This document shows, one piece after another, positions 62,221-64,000 of a DNA stretch of 64,000 nt (position 1 is the first letter of the stretch; every line of letters starts with the position of its first letter). The stretch covers positions 62,001 through 126,000 of the forward strand of contig NZ_QBUH01000006.1 in assembly GCF_003058195.1 (NCBI RefSeq), read 5' to 3'. The notes under the pieces were generated by a model. It did no database searches and was not told where the DNA came from. It saw only the letters and a list, made by a program, of their open reading frames with translations. Source of the DNA: Elizabethkingia sp. YR214 (GTDB taxonomy: Bacteria; Bacteroidota; Bacteroidia; Flavobacteriales; Weeksellaceae). Position numbers and translations under genes: made by a program.

Positions 62221-64000
62221 ATGAGTTTAGAAAAATTTTATGAACTAAGAGAAAATTTTATCATTCTAGGTCTAACCGGAAAAATGCAAGCCGGCGCAGA
62301 TAAATTAGTCGAAATTCTAGCAACTGATCAATTATCCAATCAGAATAAAAAATTTTTAAATGAATTCTCTGATAAATATAAAATAATCAGCAATAGTGAA
62401 GCTATAAAATATAGAAGAATTAATGATTTTTATAATTACGAAAAAAACTGGAAGGAATTTAAAGTAATAGAATATAAAGATGTTGTCCTTTTATTTATTC
62501 TTAAACATTGTTACGCTGAAGATATAAATAAGTTTGCCACAAATATTTCAAATTGGATTATTGAATTGGGAACAATAAAATCAGATTCAAATCTTAGATT
62601 TGGCTCTAATCAAGGAATTGCAAAAGGCAGTAAAGGTTTCATTAAAGGAAATTTTAAAAATTCTATTTCTTCTAATTTAGCCAAATTTGATACAAAACAA
62701 TTAAAAAAGGTATTCAAAAAGGAAAATGAATTAAGTTCAGTTTTAAAAAATAATAATATATTCTTCTCAGATGAATATCAAAAATTTACAGAGCTATTTT
62801 TTAATAAATTAGATTCTTTCAGCATTTATCTAAGGCATAAATTAATTCATTTAACTTCTTATCATTTAAGAAAATATGGAACATTAAATTTAAGTGAGAG
62901 TGAAAATCCACAAGATAGACTAAAAGATATATATATTATTGCTGAAGTAATTAATGCAATTATAAAATGCCATAGAAACAATAATGATGGTAAAGCACAT
63001 ATCATTATTGATCGTTTAAAAAATTCTTATGAAATGCTTTATTTCAGGGAAAAGTATTCCGGATTTTATATGATATCTCTTAATCGTGAAGATGACTCTC
63101 GCTATAAATCTATTGAAAGAAAAATAAGTAAAATATCAAATAAATATACGACTAGAAAAGACAATCTTGATCTAATAAAAAAATTAGACCAAACTGAATA
63201 TTCTGTTTCTGAATTTAAAAAAGGAGAATTTGAAGGTTTTGATATAGAAAACTGTTTGCAAAAATCTGATTATCATATATGGTATGATGACAAATATTCT
63301 AAAATAAAATTTTATGATAACTTTAAAAAAGAAGGAAACAAATTACTCTATAATGAGAAAGAGTTAGAAAAAACTAACCAATATTATGTTTACCAGCCTT
63401 TATTATTACAGGTGCTAAAATTAACTGCATTAATTAAACTTCCAGGTTTAATTACGCCAACTTATCCAGAAAGAATAATGCAAATTGCTTATAATGCTAA
63501 ACTAAATTCAGGATGTATCTCAAGACAGGTAGGTGCTGTAGTAACTGACAAAAACTTTTCAGTCAAAGGTATTGGATGGAATGAAGTTGCTAATGGCCAA
63601 ACTCCATGCTCTAGTAGAGATATAAGAGATTACAGTTCTTCTTCTTCTACAAAAGACAATGGTTATACAAAGTTTGAGCTTGGGGATTCAAATCATCATT
63701 ATAAAGATGGAAAAAGTTTTCATGATAAAATGCTTGATGATATTAAAAAAATATCATCAAACTTAGATAATAATTTAAAAGGACGTTCCTGCTCTTTCTG
63801 CTTTAAATCACATCACAATGCCTATGAAGCAAAAGAAAATCAAGTACATACAAGATCATTACACGCAGAAGAAAATGCAATGCTTCAAATTTCAAAATAT
63901 GGAGGTCAGCCACTGCTTGGAGGAAATCTGTTCACTACTGCAAGTACATGTGAGTTGTGTGCTAAAAAAGCATATCAATTAGGAGTAAGAAATATCTTCT
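62221..64000 (+). CDS. Anti-phage dCTP/dCMP-deaminase-like protein, cut by window end
   Basis: At least 593 residues with no stop before the edge. N-terminus has a P-loop-like start (FIILGLTGKMQAGADKLVEIL) in which the GK[S/T] of a true Walker A is missing. The middle (about 60-400) is AT-rich helical sequence I cannot assign. Near the edge is a deaminase zinc site: H548-A-E550 in SLHAEENAML, and C577/C580 in TASTCELCAKK; upstream lie RQVGAVVTDKNFSVKGIGWNE and CSFCFKSHH. P-loop plus deaminase architecture matches defence dCTP deaminases (AvcD-like) that drain dCTP on infection. Weak ribosome site (GGGGGA) precedes the ATG. Confidence 0.8.
   Translation, partial: MSLEKFYELRENFIILGLTGKMQAGADKLVEILATDQLSNQNKKFLNEFSDKYKIISNSEAIKYRRINDFYNYEKNWKEFKVIEYKDVVLLFILKHCYAEDINKFATNISNWIIELGTIKSDSNLRFGSNQGIAKGSKGFIKGNFKNSISSNLAKFDTKQLKKVFKKENELSSVLKNNNIFFSDEYQKFTELFFNKLDSFSIYLRHKLIHLTSYHLRKYGTLNLSESENPQDRLKDIYIIAEVINAIIKCHRNNNDGKAHIIIDRLKNSYEMLYFREKYSGFYMISLNREDDSRYKSIERKISKISNKYTTRKDNLDLIKKLDQTEYSVSEFKKGEFEGFDIENCLQKSDYHIWYDDKYSKIKFYDNFKKEGNKLLYNEKELEKTNQYYVYQPLLLQVLKLTALIKLPGLITPTYPERIMQIAYNAKLNSGCISRQVGAVVTDKNFSVKGIGWNEVANGQTPCSSRDIRDYSSSSSTKDNGYTKFELGDSNHHYKDGKSFHDKMLDDIKKISSNLDNNLKGRSCSFCFKSHHNAYEAKENQVHTRSLHAEENAMLQISKYGGQPLLGGNLFTTASTCELCAKKAYQLGVRNIF

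Noticed and set aside
1-64000. CRISPR arrays, rRNA and tRNA genes
   Set aside because: No regularly spaced identical repeats were seen, and no sequence showed rRNA or clover-leaf tRNA features; the integration site is in mnmE, not in a tRNA.

Overview
The window is AT-rich chromosomal DNA from a member of the Flavobacteriia (Bacteroidota), most likely Elizabethkingia or a close relative such as Chryseobacterium. Support comes from many TAnnTTTG promoter elements typical of Bacteroidota, a 567-residue-ORF PNGase F-II-like glycosidase, a Chryseobacterium-type bacteriocin-like leader peptide (LSRENLRSVAGG), a Flavobacteriia-style 6S-like RNA candidate, and consistently flavobacterial housekeeping proteins. 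The genus is inferred; no rRNA gene is present to fix it.

Positions 1-42983 are mostly ordinary chromosome. In order: a dipeptidase fragment, a [2Fe-2S] ferredoxin, a metal-linked pair (small Cys/His-rich secreted protein and a TonB-dependent receptor with two N-terminal HMA domains), ferredoxin-NADP reductase, DUF3108 protein, pheS, YceI lipoprotein, an orphan ABC ATPase, a 6S-like RNA candidate, a zinc-ribbon protein, an RsmB-type methyltransferase, the PNGase, asnB, two lipoproteins including an NlpE-like one, a TPR/HTH sensor-regulator and a GNAT. Then come two paralogous amidohydrolases flanking an ankyrin protein and an AraC regulator, topB, a small Cys-rich double-glycine prepeptide, a Na+ symporter, a cystathionine-beta-synthase-like enzyme, an FtsX-type permease, a NamZ-like muramidase, an outer-membrane protein pair, a thioredoxin-domain protein, metE under a cobalamin riboswitch, an Lrp regulator, the proline/glutamate-semialdehyde dehydrogenase, aminopeptidase P and mnmE. 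Two non-coding stretches (36.0-37.1 kb and 40.9-41.5 kb) are degenerate copies of one dispersed repeat.

The 3' end of mnmE is an integration site. An 18-bp direct repeat covers its last codons (42962-42979) and recurs at 53574-53591, where it again spells the KFCIGK-stop end. Between the copies lies a 10.6-kb element: zinc-ribbon/HTH excisionase-like protein, tyrosine integrase, XRE regulator, and a tightly packed operon encoding a nuclease-methyltransferase fusion, a specificity subunit, an OLD-like AAA+TOPRIM nuclease, and a Septu-like AAA ATPase/HNH pair.

To the right of the second repeat (53.7 kb to the window end) is a second defence cluster: a complete type I restriction-modification operon (hsdR, hsdS, hsdM) with a PrrC-like anticodon nuclease embedded between hsdS and hsdM, then an XRE regulator with a coiled-coil tail, a GIY-YIG/DUF4357 protein, and a large protein cut by the window edge that carries a cytidine/deoxycytidylate-deaminase zinc site and resembles anti-phage dCTP deaminases. 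The arrangement reads as two adjoining defence islands stacked at mnmE, pairing DNA restriction with backup systems that cut tRNA, degrade DNA or deplete nucleotides.
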